DNA of 64,000 nucleotides from Chinchilla lanigera (GCF_000276665.1 NW_004955417.1:23306321-23370320); one strand, 5' to 3'; counted from the first letter of the stretch, positions 35,353 through 46,560 are shown. Numbers and translations are program-made. The notes: generated by a model not told the origin, from the letters alone.

Positions 35353-36149
35353 AATAAAGCAATAATTTTAAAGCAAATTTTGATTAGTGCACACAGTCAG
35401 AGACAGTTAGGCCACAATTTTAAAAAATTAAGAACTATGAACTGTGAAATGGTACACTCCCATAAGAATGACTAAAGTCATGAAATATTTTTATTTCACT
35501 TGTTTATCTGAAGACTATATATTTAAATCTTTACTTCCTTCTTATAAAAAAATGACTGCTTTTTATAATATGGAACTCTAAGTATTATAAGGACATCCAA
35601 TATTCAAAGACCAAAAGGCTCCCCCTTCTCACACTCCCAGTGGGTGGAGTCAAATCACTCTTCAGATTTTTAGTTGTTTCAGTCCTTAGCAAGATCACTT
35701 TCAGTAGAAAATAGAAATAATCTGGCAAAGGCAGGACTCAAATATTTTATGAGTAAGGAAAAGAACGACTGTGTTGCTCATGATGAATAATTTACTAAAT
35801 GTCACACTGAAGTAATTTCTAATAAGTAATGCACTTCTTAAGTTGGTGGCAGTAGAGTTAGGAAAGCTTTGCCTGATCACTAACATCTTCTGAAAGCTCA
35901 CTTCTAAATTTCAATAAAAATCTGTAAGGCCACTTTATCATTTTGTAAAGCTGCAATTCAGCTCTTCACTTTTGGGTGGAATTTTCTACATATTTATAGG
36001 TGAGCATTACAGTTGGAAATAGCCACTTAGCCTTTGGGAAACAATCCTTGTCATTTGAGTTTATTGATTTGTCCACTTTAATGTTCTCAAAAACCATTAG
36101 AACTATAATAGTGTTAAGTAAAGAAGAAATCATGCATATCCTTCAGTCC
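35353..36149. other. Unassigned sequence
   Basis: No gene or confident repeat. The 121-codon frame at 36000-36365 continues into MIR-like sequence and has no recognisable domain. Confidence 0.4.
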
Positions 36150-36270
36150 AAATTTCCTATTTTACAAGAAAGGAAACCAAGTTCTCTAGAGCAAATGACT
36201 GGATCAAACTCATATAGCAGTGAGTCTCAATGTTTAATCCAGAATCTAACAGTTTTAGCTCTAAGTTTTA
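36150..36270 (-). mobile_element. MIR fragment, antisense
   Basis: Contains cctattttacaagaaaggaaaccaagttctctagagcaaatgactgg and aacagttttagctc, the antisense MIR core. Confidence 0.5.
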
Positions 36271-36399
36271 GTCCTTTTCATAGAACAGATCACCAAACCT
36301 GGAACAAGGGTTCCATTTTGTTTTTTACAAGGCCATGTTTAACTGGGAAATTGTTTTTGATATAGTCGGACATCTGCTCAAGCTTTTGTTTGTGAGACT

Positions 36400-37060
36400 C
36401 TTCTAGATGCTACTACTGCATAACAGTGGCTGGGGATTTAGCTCAGTGGCACAGCGCCTGCTTGGCAAGCGTGAGGTTGTGAGTTTGATTCCTGGTACCA
36501 GAAAAAAACAACAACAACAAAAAAACAAAACTATTACTGCATAACAAATGTCTCCATAGTGAAGAGGCATAAAACACCAATCATCTCATTTTGCTCCTTA
36601 TGTCCCAGGTCAGGCCTGGCACGAAGAATTTATCTAAAGCAATTGGCAGGAATAGTCTCCCTGCAGTTGCAGTCAGAAGACTACTACTGGACAGGTCGTC
36701 CAAGAGCGCACCGTCACTCGGGTAGCAGTGGTGATCTCCCTGCTGGAAACCTAGCTGGGGTTGTGGACTGCAGGGCTTCCTGGGGGTCTTTGCAGTATGG
36801 TGTTCTCATGGTGTCTGATGGTATCTGGCTTCCTCCAGAGCAAGTGTCCTGGGAAAACCAAGCAGAGGTTGAGCAGCTTTTCAGACCTAGTGTTCAAAGT
36901 CATGCAGCATCTCCTCTGCTGCAATCTGTTCTTTCTCAGTGAGTTACTAAAGCCAGCTTAGATACAAGGAGAGAGGGCACCCACCTCTGTGTATGTAATT
37001 TCAGAAGATTTGTACAAAGATTTTAAAACTGCCACAGGATCACAGAGGGAAATATCTCAG
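36400..37060. mobile_element. Ancient interspersed repeat, split by an ID SINE
   Basis: tactactgcataaca...aacaaatgtctccatagtgaagaggcataaaacaccaatcatctcattttgctc opens a diverged stretch whose order resembles a common old mammalian repeat, ending near aaaactgccacagg. A 127-codon frame at 36559-36942 falls in it without a recognisable domain. The family is unresolved. Confidence 0.35.
36410..36546 (+). mobile_element. ID SINE with near-perfect target duplication
   Basis: The body (36426-36530) reads gtggctggggatttagctcagtggcacagcgcc...gagtttgattcctggtaccag plus an A/CAA tail. The 16-bp flanks (36410-36425 and 36531-36546) differ at one base: ctactactgcataaca against ctattactgcataaca. Confidence 0.93.
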
Positions 37061-37794
37061 GTCACCTAAAGGATGTGCTACAGAGATGGAAAAATTGATC
37101 CATCATCTATATCCATGAAAGAAATTTTGGTAAGTCGAACTTATTCCTCCCTTTGTTTATCATTCTAATACCCTAAAATAGAAAAATGTTATAAAAGGTA
37201 ATTAACTTTGGGTATGCCCCATTTCCTAGAAAATGAGATTGACATTCAAGATATGATAATGACAGTGACATTCTAGAAGCCCAAATAATAATCTTCAAAG
37301 TCAGATACTTGAGCTGCACATGAAGAGTTTAACACTTGAGTTCATCAAATACCAAAGAGATCTTTCATATCCCCTCAATGAGGCCGCTGAATCAAATTTT
37401 ACTGAACTTTTTGAAGAGCTAGAGCTGTCTTTTTAACTTGATTTGTGTGGCTTTCCATAGAGCCTATTGCAGAGGTTAGTGCTCAGCCAATTTCAAATAA
37501 TAGAGGGTGATTTAACTGGAAGAGAGTAGGCCATAAATGTCTAGTTGGTGTAAAAATACCACAAAGACTATAGGATAGACCTCTCTGTGATTCCAAGAGT
37601 CATGCTGAATAAGAGAATATTTTCAACCATCTGTGATTTCAGAAAATGAGAAATTGGAACAATTTCCAATGGCCCTGATAAGAACCACAAATACCTTTTA
37701 GAATTTAAAATTATTTCCAGAAAGGAGAAATAAAGATTAAAAGAAACAACCAGACACTTACTAAAGAATCAGTTAGGACACTGAATTAAAAGTC
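37061..37794. other. Unassigned sequence
   Basis: No gene or confident repeat. Confidence 0.4.
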
Positions 37795-37925
37795 CTTTCC
37801 AGCTGGGAGTGGTGGTGCACGCTATAATCTTAGAGGCTGAAGCAGTAAGATCACAAGTTTGAGTCCAGCCTAGGCAATTCAGCAAAGCAGTTAGGTTCTG
37901 TGTTGAATACTAAAATGACTAAAAG
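37795..37925 (+). mobile_element. Diverged B1/7SL-type SINE
   Basis: agctgggagtggtggtgcacgctataatcttagaggctgaagcag is B1-like, followed by a B1-like tail (gagtccagcctaggcaattcagcaaagc). Confidence 0.65.
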
Positions 37926-37959
37926 ACTAAAACAAATATCACATGCCAGGGTCTTCAGC

Positions 37960-38380
37960 TTTTGAGTACAGATTTGCACCAGTGACCCTCCAGGGAATTT
38001 CCAAGTGTCCAGCTGCAGATGAGGGCTGCATCATTGGTCCTCCTTGTTCTGAGCCTTCTAGCTTCTTGGACTTAGCAGCTAGCTAGTGGTTTCTCTGGCT
38101 AGCGCATGGATGGCCATTGAGGGATTATCAAACATTTGATTGTGTAAGCCAGCCTAGTAGATCCTCCTTATAAATATGCTTACATCCTATTTGTTCTGTT
38201 CCAGGGGAGAATCCCAGTTACTGCACTGCCCTGTCATAGTGGAGGTTCTAGTGGATAGTGAGTCTGTTTCCTCCTGCTTTTACCTCTTTCTACCTTCTCC
38301 CTCAGCTACTGTTCCCTTCTTACCCTTTGCCCTTTTAGCATTACCTACTTTCAAATAAACTTCTGAGGTTGCTGAGCCAT
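37960..38380 (+). mobile_element. LTR-like element
   Basis: Contains cattggtcctccttgttctgagcc, gattgtgtaagccagcc and tacatcctatttgttctgttccaggggagaatccc, a terminus resembling that of the element at 16.8-17.3 kb. It is followed by a pyrimidine-rich stretch with AATAAA near 38355. Confidence 0.45.
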
Positions 38381-39239
38381 TAGAACATCAGTATTTTATT
38401 GAGTCTGTAATGTTTTAAATTTTTTTTTCCTTGGGGAAAGTTACTTCACATGCACTTTTATGTGACACATAATTTCTGTGGCTCAATCCTGAGATAATCA
38501 TTTGCAAGTAATTCAATGCCAACTGCCAAGGCCAAGTGGTAAGTGTTATTAGGCATTTTTTTCCCTGTGTTTTAAAGTGAGAGGATGGCACTTGTTCCAA
38601 GTATTTTTAAAGAGGCAGAAAGAAAGAATACTCTCAATGTTCTTTGAATTTGCATTTTGCTTCATCTTTCAAGTGAGAAATAAAGAGCATTCAAACTCTC
38701 ACATCATTAACAGAATGTGTGGGCAAATTTAAAATTTGCATTTAAATACATTCAAAAACAAAGATTGCTGTGGAACCTGTAGGTAGATCAAGGGAAGATG
38801 CCAGTGAAAAGAGAAGATGAATAGGTTTTTCTGCCAAAATCACTGAAGTTGAATTCATATATGCCTTAATTGTCACATTTGTTTATTTTTAAAGTTTGTA
38901 TTGGTCCAAATATAAACTGTGAATTTCTTAAATATGTGCTGTAGTACAGGTTTTCTGTGGTGGTTTCATTTTTGACAGATTAACCTATCTGGCTGATAAA
39001 GTTTCATATATGTTTCATAAAGTCAAAAGAAAGGCAAGTCTAGACATTGTTTGTGGCCAGTCTGGACTGACCAACAAGAAACTTTAGAAGGGCATGACCT
39101 TGGAACAAAACCAGAAACCTAATCCTCATAGTTCCAGAAACCAGATTTTGATTGTTTCTTGTGAACCTGAACCTGTTATCAGCTGCCTTTCTTCTTGACT
39201 TTAGTGAAATTAGCAGCTGAGTTGAAAGGTCCTTCGGAT
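38381..39239. other. Unassigned sequence
   Basis: No gene or confident repeat. Confidence 0.4.
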
Positions 39240-39400
39240 TGAATGGTCCTAATGCATAGAAATGATAAATGTTTCACGTGATGTTTATGCTAATTACCCT
39301 GATTTGATCATTGTGAATTTCATATAGGTATCAAAATATTCCACTGTACACCATAAATATGTACAGTTCAATTAAAATACAACATAAATCACCATAGAAA
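39240..39400 (+). mobile_element. L1 3'-tail fragment
   Basis: Contains aaatattccactgtacaccataaatatgtacagttcaattaaaat, the end of an L1 3' UTR. Confidence 0.6.
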
Positions 39401-40295
39401 ATATAAGGTGTGTCTTTGGACATAGAATTTGAGCATAGTAGATTCTCAAAAGTCTTGATCCCTGAGGAAGACTGAACTTTGACAGCTTTCACCTGCCCAG
39501 AGAACTGAAAGCCACAGTCTCCAAGATTGAGATATAAGCAGCCTCCACCCTAGATTGCTTCTCTGCTTCCCATGTTTCATGATAGTACATCTCAACTTCT
39601 CTATGCCTCCTTCCCTTAAATATATCAATATTATTGATTAAGCCATAGTGTGGTGGAACATTAACAAATATATGCATGCCATGTGTCACCACTCTCCCAT
39701 CCCAAGCAATTGCTCACTTGAAAAACAACCCCTCTTTCCCGTTAAATCTGCTCAGCATGGAACCCCAAGCAGCCACGTGCAATCAACTTAAGTTGGTAGA
39801 TGAGATGAACAGTAGATGCTTGCCTCTTCTGAAGCAGATGCCCTTTCTAGGGACTCAGAGACTACCGGTCTCTTCTCATCAAGTGTTCAATTAACATGAC
39901 CATAAATATAGCTAATTCTAGCTCTGTAATAAAGACCAAGACAATACATTTGGATTCTCATGGATAATTGGGTTTTCCACGGGGCAAAATTTAACTCTAC
40001 ATTTCCTCCACAAATGTGTGATCATAAAGGAGAGAAACCTTGGTGTGTTAAAACAGGTTGACACGCATTGTGGGAGTAGATTACATTTGTACTTTTTGTC
40101 CTCACGAGATCTTGGTCATCATCAGAAGGACATGGCTATTTATCAGGAATGCCTAGTATAACCCTGACATGAAGAGGCTCAGCAATATTCAGTAAGGACA
40201 TACATACTTGTCTAACTGGATACATGAGCAAAATATCTTGAAGTCGGAACCTGTACACAGTGAGTCATGGCTGTACTTATCTCTGCAGTAGTCTC
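39401..40295. other. Unassigned sequence
   Basis: No gene or confident repeat. Short frames at 39446-39894 on both strands are unrecognised. Confidence 0.4.
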
Positions 40296-40732
40296 TGTTA
40301 TGAATTAGATCTAAAATGCTTCTCAGCAGTCTATGTGCTCAGAGGTGGGGCTTTGGAAGATGACTGGATCACGGGGTCATTGTACCCATCAGTGCACTCA
40401 TCCATTGATGAGCTTATGCTGAATGTGCTAGGGACGTGGGGGCCTGCTTGGAAGAGAGGAGTAGGTCTAGGGCACAACCTGGAAGGTTGCATTCTTCTCT
40501 CTGGATCCTCCCTTCTATCCCTGGGTCTTCTCTGCTCTCTCTGCTTCCTGGCTGCCCTGGGTTTAGCAGTTTTCCTAAGTAGACTTTTCTACCATCCCAT
40601 TTCTGCATAAGTGAAATTTCAGCCAACTATGGACTGCACTCTCTGAAACCATGAATTTAAAGAAATCTCTCCTGCTTTAAATTGCAGATGTCAGCTATTT
40701 TTGTCACAACAATGGGAATGGTGACTAATACA
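40296..40732 (+). mobile_element. ORR1-type MaLR solo LTR
   Basis: Starts tgttatgaattagatct (TG) and ends ggtgactaataca (CA), 437 bp. Typical contents: gaggtggggctttgg, tctctctgcttcctggctgcc, actatggactgcactctctgaaaccatg, then a degraded polyadenylation region and ttttgtcacaacaatggg. The flanks gtctc (40291-40295) and gtctt (40733-40737) are a 4-of-5 match for a target duplication. No internal retroviral genes. The 116-codon frame at 40260-40610 lies within it. Confidence 0.85.
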
Positions 40733-41020
40733 GTCTTCTTGATCTCAGGGGTAGCACCAACAATATATTCAACTCCCGTGTATAGACCCTAGCTGTTCAA
40801 CTGCTTTTCTGTTCTGCTTGCTTTGTATATTTGTTTGTAGAGTTATAATACTGTCACAAGGAGGAGAAAGTTGAGATTAAAAATAAATGCACATTTTAGG
40901 AAAACAGAAGATAAAGGAAGAAACCTAATGTGGTAGACAACAAGTAGCCTTGATGACCTATCATGCTCTTCTCAATAAAAGCTAAAACTTCCTATCTCAC
41001 TAGACATGAAATTCAAATTA
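40733..41020. other. Unassigned sequence
   Basis: No gene or confident repeat. Confidence 0.4.
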
Positions 41021-41028
41021 TTTCTTTT

Positions 41029-41078
<50 letters not shown>

Positions 41079-41140
41079 TTCCTTTCTTCCTTCCTTCCTT
41101 TCTTTCTTTTATTTTTTCCTTTCTTTTTTTCTTCTTTCTC
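41021..41140. repeat. (TTTC)n microsatellite
   Basis: A long TTTC array with CCTT interruptions. The Phe/Leu/Ser-rich frame across it is an artefact. Confidence 0.95.
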
Positions 41141-41486
41141 TAATTTTCATAACAATACAAATGGTAGGAGAGTTCTAAACTATGTGTCAAGATAGCCTTA
41201 GGAATTATAGTCACATTTAATTTTACTCAACAAATTTTCCAAAATGCTTTGTAGCAAATCATTAACTTTATAGTCTATAGTTCAATCATTAGCTTTATAG
41301 TTTGTAGATGAAGCAGTTTTTATTCTAGGTAAAGGATGAGGTACATACAAAAACATTTTGAAAAATAATATAATGTGCAGCTTAAATCAAAATATGTAGT
41401 AGCAATAAATACAAGAATGTATTAAGAAGAAAAATAGAAAAATATTCCATAAGATCTTTGAAAATTAGAAAAAGAAGAAAGCCCAC

Positions 41487-41866
41487 CACTGTCCTCTCTC
41501 TCTCTCTTCTCCTCCCCCTCTTCTTCCTCTTCCTCCTCTTTCTCCTCTTCCTCCTCCCCTTCTCCTTCTCCTCCTTCTCCTCCTTCTCCTTCTCCTCCTC
41601 CTCCTTCTTATTCTCCTTCTCCTTCTCCTTCTCCTTCTCCCTCTCCTTCTTCCTCCTTCCTCTCCCCCTTTCTCTCCTCACTATCAGCCTTCTTCCACCA
41701 TGCCTTTCTGCCATGGGATTTCTGCCTTGCCAAGGTTCTAACAGCAAAGGGACCTGCTGCCCGTGAACTGAAACCTCATTTACTGTGAAACAAAATAAGC
41801 CTTGAATCCTTTTGGTTGTTTTCCTCAGGTATAGTGTCACAGAAATGCCAAGCTGACTAGTAGATA
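41487..41866 (+). mobile_element. MaLR LTR 3' part behind an expanded pyrimidine tract
   Basis: After the tract come ORR1-like phrases: ttcttccaccatgcctttctgcc, gaactgaaacctcatttactgtgaaacaaaataagcc, ttttcctcaggtatagtgtcacagaaatgccaagctgactag. The tract appears to have replaced the LTR 5' half. Frames of 102 and 163 codons crossing it are low-complexity. Confidence 0.7.
41492..41678. repeat. (CTT/CCT)n polypyrimidine tract
   Basis: About 185 bp of nearly pure pyrimidine on the + strand with CCT, CTT and CTC triplet units. Confidence 0.95.
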
Positions 41867-41938
41867 CCATCAATTAAATGTACAATCTGCTTTAACACCG
41901 GTTGGTTTATCATGTCTGGATTACATTCATCAAGGCAT

Positions 41939-41992
41939 GACTTTTATTTCATTGTGAATAATAAAGACTTTTATTTCATTGTGAATAATAAA
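41939..41992. repeat. 27-bp tandem duplication
   Basis: Two identical 27-bp units (gacttttatttcattgtg plus aataataaa) stand head to tail at 41939-41965 and 41966-41992. Confidence 0.95.
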
Positions 41993-41999
41993 GATTGTT

Positions 42000-42559
42000 A
42001 ACATGTACATAGTAAAAAACATTGGAAACAAGTGCTTTTTCATACTGGGGCTGAACACAGGCCTGGCATATCGCCTTATAGGAAGCAGATGACCCTGAAT
42101 GTCATTTGAGTGGACGAATTGATGGACGGATATTAGATAAATAGAAATTCTAACGAAGTGCCTTCCACAAAATCAGGACTCAGTACTCAGTACCTAGCAC
42201 TACACAAGAGCAGTGGCAGCAAAGACTGTGCTGTCACCCCAGATAAAGATCAAGAAGTCACCCCACATACACAAGACATCCTCAAATATCCTTTTAGTTC
42301 TCCTACTAATTCTTCAACCCCTCGCACGGTTCTCCCGACCGCCTTGCTGCTGCTCAGCTGTGGCCATCAGGAGTGCTGATCTTGGTCCCTGTCCGACTGC
42401 ACCGGGACCATCTGTCTCAAGAGCAGATGTGACCTTGGACACAAGTCTCATGGTTCTCCAGCGATGCGGCCAGCGCAGGCTGAGGGACCTCTGTGGCGTG
42501 GCGCACAGCTCTCCTTAACCTGGTTCTTACTGTTTTTCACTGCTCAGTCCGGTCCTCAT
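42000..42559. other. Unassigned sequence
   Basis: GC content rises from about 42300 onward. No gene or confident repeat. Confidence 0.35.
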
Positions 42560-42890
42560 CGCAGTGACAACAGCACTTCTCAGTGACTTAGAGCCTTATG
42601 TCTGGGTTAGACTCCAAGCTGGAATCTCTCTCCTGACTCCTTACCTGACTCTTCCCTCCCACCAACCTGGTCCCCACCAACCTGTGCCTAAGAGAAAGCT
42701 CCTCTGAGATGCTACTTCGCCTGTACTAATTCACCTGCGTCCTGTGCTCGCCCTTATTCTAGCCCCCGCACCCCATCTTCCCTGTTTATGTGTCTCTACA
42801 CCTGTACCGTAGGCTTCCCGTAGGGCCTCATGTCCAATTCGGTTCTACCCCTGGTGCCTAGTTCGTAGTAGGAACTAAATGCACATGAAG
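42560..42890 (+). mobile_element. L2 LINE 3' end
   Basis: ctgactcttccctcccacc, then cctctgagatgctacttcgcc, tgtttatgtgtctctac and gtgcctagttcgtagtaggaactaaatg, the closing phrase of L2. Confidence 0.65.
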
Positions 42891-43020
42891 GAAAGGAAAA
42901 ATAAAATAAAATAAACGAACAGACACAATCGCGGCAGAGAAGGGGTCTCTTGTCAGACGGAGCCTTGCTGGCCTATCACGATAAAACTCCGTCCTAGGCA
43001 CCCTGGCACCTTTTCTGTTA

Positions 43021-43320
43021 CCAGGATCACGGTGCCGGGAGGTGACAAGAGCCCCGCAGGCCGTTGTCACCCACAGCTGCCGTGGGCTCGCAGATCCCTG
43101 TGCTGGGGGCCGCGCGAAGCCTTTGAAGCCGTCCACCCCGCAGCGGGGTGGCGATTGGAGGCGGCGGGGCGGAGGCGGAGACGGGGTCGGCAGACCAATC
43201 AGGAAACAGGTTCTGCCCAGCCCCGCCCCCCGCCGAGCCGGGCCGACGCGTCCTCCGCGGTGCGCTCCTGCCATCTAGTGGTGCTTCGCGCTCTCCAGAA
43301 CAGCTTCAGCGCAGGTGGAT
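43021..43320. promoter_or_regulatory. CpG island, candidate TATA-less (possibly bidirectional) promoter
   Basis: About 30 CpGs fall in the first 275 bp, far above the CpG-poor surroundings, so it has probably been unmethylated in the germ line. It has an inverted CCAAT box (attgg, 43154-43158), a forward CCAAT box (43195-43199), a GC box (ggggcgg, 43166-43172) and a second GC-box cluster (ccccgccccc, 43221-43230). No TATA is visible. Opposed CCAAT boxes beside GC boxes are common at housekeeping and bidirectional promoters. Frames of 145 codons (+) and 138 codons (-) cross the island; GC-rich DNA gives these by chance, and neither has a recognisable domain. Confidence 0.75.
43269..43282. promoter_or_regulatory. 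Candidate CTCF site
   Basis: tgccatctagtggt fits the core YGCCMYCTRGTGGY, the reverse form of the CTCF motif, at every position. It lies at the downstream edge of the CpG island. Occupancy is not known. Confidence 0.6.
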
Positions 43321-45012
43321 TTGAAGAGCTAAAAAACAAGCAAAGATGCGAGAACCACACAGGAAGCCAGACTCAAACAGTGCCCCAGCACAGCCAGAGT
43401 CCATCAGGAGCACCACAGTGTCCCTGGGGCCCTCTGTCGGCTGTGAACTTGGAGAAGAAAGCACTTTGACCCACGGGGAGTGGAGCATGAGCGCAGTGTC
43501 AAACTGAAAATCAGATGTGAAAACCAGCTTAGATTTCCCTGGGAAGTAAGAAGTGGTTTTCGTGGATCACGGGTTGGGTGTCTTTTTCTTTTTGACCTCC
43601 CCAGTGATTCTAAATGCGTGGTAAACATCGCCTAGAGGTCGTCTTACCCTGCAGCAAACTAAAAAATTGCAACCCTGAAGGAAAGCTAAGAGTCCTCTGC
43701 GGCTCTCTGCACCGAGGTAAAACAGCCAGAGATGACAGTGCTGAAATCTAACAAGGCCAGTCCTCCAGGGAGCAGCTGGCAGGATGGAAGAACACGCTCC
43801 CGGTTTTGGAGTCCCTGAGGGAAACTGGAGCTGTTCTTCTTCTTTCATGGTGCTCCTAAAGTAAATCATTAAAATATTAATAGTCTCTGTTCGCTCTGGG
43901 GTGACGAACTGGGTTAGATCCAGCTGTACAGGAGCACATGGGTGTGTGGAACACACGGTTCCCATCTGCACATATCTGTGCCTAAGAAAATTGGACCCGA
44001 AAAAGTTCTAATACAGCAGCAATCAGTCCACCCCACAGGAGTGAGAAAAGTCTGAACAATAGATTCAGAGAAACAGCATTTCTCAGGGGGAAAGTAGATT
44101 CATATGCAAATGCATTAGACATACCGTTACGTGTTTAATATATTGTGAATTTGATATATATTGTTATGTATTTTTAATCTACACCAACTTACAACAACAA
44201 CAACAAACAATACCAAGAGCAACGGATTGGAGCAGGAATAAGCTAGTGGGAAATCCTGCAGGTTGCTTTACAATTGTTTTCTTCTTTCTGAATGCTCCAC
44301 TTTTATAAGATGCATCATAGCTTCCAATATTGTAATGTGACCTTCAGCCGAAATGTTCTAACAATCAGCATTTACAAACCCCGTTTTATCGTTTCACAAG
44401 GTTCCTGTCTTTTTCTATGTCCTGTACAGATACATGCAGTTTCCCCTGTTTAAATATGTAATGTGTGCGGGAGTTAGGCCCCGCCTACTTTTAACTCAAT
44501 TGGTAAATCATCCCCCACAGGGAAGTTCATTTGTGAAGCTAAATTGGTAAATTGAGTTTAAAAGATAGAAAAGTTTCTGGGGGAGAAAAAGCTACTCCAA
44601 GTCATATAAGAACAATCAATTGAGCTGTTCGTTTAAGAAGCTTAAATCAACTGCTTTGCCAGGTTGACCCAATCTTAAGTCATAAAGAACTACCTTTAGA
44701 TCCATTAGACACTTTAAGTATATAAAACACAAAAATACCCATATTTGCTCATTGTACATTGTATACTTTTATTGAAATATGACCCTGGATCCTATTAATA
44801 TGTACAATTATGTGTCAATTTAAAATATGTTTAAAGACATTAAGAAATATGAAGAATATTTTTTGCTGGACAGGTTTTCTACTATATCTTTCTGGATAAA
44901 ATTAATTCATTCATGATGTTCAGATTTAAAAGGCAACCACTCATAAAATACATCATGGAGAAAGTTTCACATTTTAAAGATAGAACAATGATTCATGGGG
45001 GAATGGGTCTTT
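43321..45012. other. Mostly unassigned sequence; possible first-exon side of the island
   Basis: No recognised exon or repeat. A weak L1 3'-like fragment lies at about 44730-44830 (cctattaatatgtacaattatgtgtcaattt). Confidence 0.4.
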
Positions 45013-45228
45013 AAAATAGCCTTGTTCACTGGGCGAGGTGGCATGTGTTGTAATCCCCCAGCACTTGGGAGGCTGAGGCAAGAGGATCACTGTGAGTTCG
45101 AGGCCAGCCTGGGCTACATAAGCAAGTTCAAGGCCAGCCTAAACTACATAGCGAGATCCTATCTCAAAAAATAAAATAATAAAATAATACAAAACAAAAA
45201 TAAATAAGAAAATAAAATAGCCTTATTC
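45013..45228 (+). mobile_element. Full-length B1 SINE with target duplication
   Basis: The body (45028-45213) runs from actgggcgaggtggcatgtg through ggaggctgaggcaagaggatc and two consecutive gaggccagcct/aaggccagcct units to gcgagatcctatctc and an A-rich tail. The internal duplication of about 29 bp is diagnostic of B1 in the mouse-related clade. Flanks aaaatagccttgttc (45013-45027) and aaaatagccttattc (45214-45228) match at 14 of 15 bases. Confidence 0.93.
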
Positions 45229-46077
45229 CAAAAGAGCTATGCCATTGGCATTAAGAAGAAAAGACAAGGAAACTCCAGTAAGAATACAAAGATCGGCTTA
45301 TTGTTCTCAAAGAAATAGAGGAAAAATGCTGCTTAAACAGCAAACTTCAACTGTGCCCAAGTTTTAAGCTCGTCTGTTAAATCTGCAATAACAAGTAATT
45401 AACAAGGGGCTTAAAATATAATTTTATTAAAATGGCAGTCTCAGTGAGTAGACATCCAGGCATGATATTTGAACGCTTTGCAGTGAGGAGGGTGATCCCC
45501 GAGAGTCAGCTATTTGCCGAAACTGTCCCTCCTCCCATATCCTTCAGTCTCCTGCCAAACCTGCCCACCCTCCCAGGTCACACCGACTGGTTAACCTGGC
45601 CAAGTCCACTTAATTTTGAATAACGGATCCACCACCTATGAGCTGTTTGTCTTCAGGTAAATTACCAATGATCTCTGAGACACTTTTTCCTTATTCATAA
45701 AATGAAGACCATAATTACTCGGTTCGACAGTGCAGTTTTTCTAAGACAAAAACTATCAAAATCTAGCAATTTCACTCTGCCCAGTAAGTCACCACTTTCA
45801 AGGACCGGTGAAGCAATGAATAAAAGGACAGTAGGCTGTGACCTGGACCTTAAGATCCATTTCTAACTAGTGGGGCAGACAAATTGTGGGCAAGCCTACC
45901 CAAGCAAGATGGCCCCAGGGAGACAGACCCAAACCGGCTTATTTGTCAAGATCACTGCCAGCTGTGGCAAAGGGTACATAAACACACAAATATATGAACT
46001 TTTTAGAACTCTGCGCTGGAGGAGTGAAAAGTAATTTTAAGAATCTATATAAGTAAGAATTTCTCAGACAATACATT
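45229..46077. other. Unassigned sequence with a possible MIR piece
   Basis: A MIR-like phrase occurs at about 45638-45725 (tcttcaggtaaattaccaatgatctctgagacactttttccttattcataaaatg). Otherwise nothing recognisable. Confidence 0.4.
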
Positions 46078-46210
46078 GTAATGGTTAGAATTTTAGACAT
46101 GAATACTTAGGTCAGAATACCTACTCTGATAAACCAGAAGTATGAACTCAACATGGGTTTAACCTCTTTAATTTTTTGCTTCCTTGTGTGTTTGATGGAA
46201 ATAATAATTA
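46078..46210 (+). mobile_element. MIR SINE
   Basis: gtaatggttagaattttagac, then gtatgaactcaacatgggtttaacctctttaa and gtgtgtttgatggaaataataattagg, MIR in sense. Confidence 0.6.
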
Positions 46211-46224
46211 GGACACATAGGTTA

Positions 46225-46560
46225 TGATAATAATTGCATTTATTCAGTACTGCATATATGCCAGGTACCTCACATTAATTATCAGCTTAGTCCCCTAACA
46301 ATGGTATGAGGAGATACTATTGCTAACATTCTAGTTCATAAGTGAGGAACCTGAATTGCAACAGCAGTAAGTTCAAGGTCACTCAGAAATTAAAAAGTAG
46401 GGCAAGGGGTATAGCCCGTGGCACAAACGCCTGTTCAGCAAGTGCAAGGTCCTGAGTTTGATTCTCAGTACCAAAAAAAAAAAAAAGAGTATAAGAAATT
46501 AAAAGGTAGAACTGACATCTGAACATCAGCATTTATTCTAGAACTTACTTGCCCACTGGG
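46225..46560 (-). mobile_element. MIR SINE, antisense, split by an ID
   Basis: atttattcagtactgcatatatgccaggtacctcac, ttatcagcttagtcccc, ggtatgaggagatactattgc and gtaagttcaaggtcactcag are antisense MIR. The ID interrupts it at 46400. Confidence 0.65.
46385..46509 (+). mobile_element. ID SINE with target duplication
   Basis: The body (46401-46493) is a diverged ID (ggcaaggggtatagcccgtggc...gtgcaaggtcctgagtttgattctcagtacc plus A tail). Flanks agaaattaaaaagtag (46385-46400) and agaaattaaaaggtag (46494-46509) match at 15 of 16 bases. It has the older gtcctgagtttgattctc form of the box B region. Confidence 0.9.

Noticed and set aside
36559..36942. 127-codon frame as a gene
   Set aside because: It sits in what looks like an ancient interspersed repeat, has no recognisable domain and overlaps a second frame.
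41382..41873. 163-codon minus-strand frame rich in Lys, Glu and Arg
   Set aside because: It is the complement of the CTT/CCT tract and the adjoining LTR, not a nuclear protein.
43032..43469. 145-codon frame across the CpG island as a first coding exon
   Set aside because: GC-rich DNA has few stop codons, the opposite strand also has a 138-codon frame, and neither shows a recognisable domain. Kept only as promoter evidence.
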